A DNA stretch of 64,000 nucleotides. Origin: Gleditsia sinensis (lineage: Eukaryota; Streptophyta; Magnoliopsida; Fabales; Fabaceae). Under the pieces are notes generated by a model. It did not search any database. It saw only the letters and a list, made by a program, of their open reading frames with translations, and was not told where the DNA came from. Shown one piece after another: positions 63,232 through 64,000 of the stretch. Made by a program: the position numbers and the translations under genes. Position 1 is the stretch's first letter. Each line of letters opens with the position of its first letter. The DNA is taken from positions 65,254,969-65,318,968 of the forward strand of contig CM073468.1 of assembly GCA_037074535.1 (NCBI GenBank). Reading direction: 5' to 3'.

Positions 63232-64000
63232 AATCATTGAATATATGATTTTAAATGTATTTCTATCATATGGTAAAGAAAATATATTGTTTATGTGGCA
63301 TTAACATGTAAAGCTATAAGATTGCCTTGAAAAAATGCATGTATATGTGATTACCCTTATTGTGAAATTTCTGATAGAGAAATTATACTGAGATTGAAAA
63401 TTTTGAATTTATACTGAAACCTCTATTTTGAACGATATGTCATATGTGTAAATAATGATTTATGTGGAGGAATCCTATTGGACATACTGTTTGCTAATAA
63501 CAAGTGATGTTAGTCTTGATGCAACTTAACACCTCAGCTAGCAGGGGTGGTGCTAGCTTCATGTGACGACCAACACACGAGATATGATATGTGAAGGAGA
63601 GCAGGATGCCTCCTATCTGGGCAAGAATCCGACTATATGATATGTGATTTACCCTCCCTTACTGTGTGTTTAGAAAATGCCCATATTAGAGTCCTTTCGC
63701 GTGTCCTTTTGAATGGTGGTAGGACAAATCTTAGCTGGAATGTTGAGTTTAGGCAAATCCTACACCACCAAAGTATGGAAGGGCTTAAACTCTGATATGG
63801 TAGTTCTGATATGGGATCCTTCTAATGTTTTCATGTGAAATATTTTGATGCATAACAACATTTGTTTAATGATTATACAATACAGTATATGGTTTTGTAT
63901 ATCCGAATATCCTTTGTTTTGAAAATATTTGAAATGCAGGTCCTATATGGATGTACTTTCGAACTGTATTTTTTGTGTGACAAAATTTAAAATATGAGTA

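Larger units (their letters stand above)
59817..64000 (+). repeat. 3' LTR of the Tekay/Del-like element (runs off the window)
   Basis: Starts TGTAACACCCCTAAG, typical of this lineage. It is interrupted by a 2.3 kb solo LTR (60643-62964) and a SINE (63130-63215) and continues beyond 64000. Without the insertions about 1.75 kb is visible. Its last 200 bp align with 53031-53227. Confidence 0.82.

Overview
This is nuclear DNA of a flowering plant, almost certainly a eudicot: very AT-rich intergenic DNA, spliced genes with GT..AG introns, plant-only gene families (a BEL1-like TALE homeodomain protein and an NPF transporter), plant chromovirus retrotransposons, a TRIM and plant SINEs. I cannot name the species. 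There is nothing bacterial or viral here and no CRISPR array or tRNA gene that I can support.

Layout. Three intact protein genes, all on the minus strand, lie in the first 42 kb. (1) 6512-11031: a seven-exon mitochondrial carrier (SLC25 fold, 348 aa), with an Au-like SINE in intron 3. (2) 13914-21683: a four-exon BEL1-like homeodomain gene of the POUND-FOOLISH/PENNYWISE group (582 aa), with a 5.1 kb first intron full of small repeats. (3) 35232-41850: a four-exon NPF (NRT1/PTR) transporter close to NPF5.6/5.7 (597 aa). I rebuilt all three from the sequence by joining exons at GT/AG junctions with matching phase. Between genes 2 and 3 lies 13.5 kb with no recognisable gene, only MITE-like and duplicated AT-rich DNA.

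From 45.8 kb to the end the window is a retrotransposon cluster. A complete 5.17 kb Ty3/gypsy chromovirus (probably Reina lineage, minus strand, 368-bp LTRs, 45776-50945) abuts a 404-bp TRIM (50950-51353). Then follows a decayed Tekay/Del-like Ty3/gypsy element on the plus strand (partial 5' LTR before 53640, tRNA-Met-type primer site, degenerate pol, polypurine tract, 3' LTR from 59817 past the window end). It contains a 1.9 kb solo LTR in its integrase (56976-58898), a 2.3 kb solo LTR in its 3' LTR (60643-62964), and a roughly 90-bp SINE (about 63130-63215).

The genes do not form a pathway. Their order does recall Arabidopsis, where (from memory) a carrier of this type lies next to NPF5.6 and to NPF5.7. 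The most unusual signals are in the retroelements: a gag-pol frame broken by nine stop codons and no frameshift, all explicable by C-to-T change; a TRIM/chromovirus junction that looks like a chimera; and well-preserved SINE insertions. I did not find a convincing wholly new biological system.
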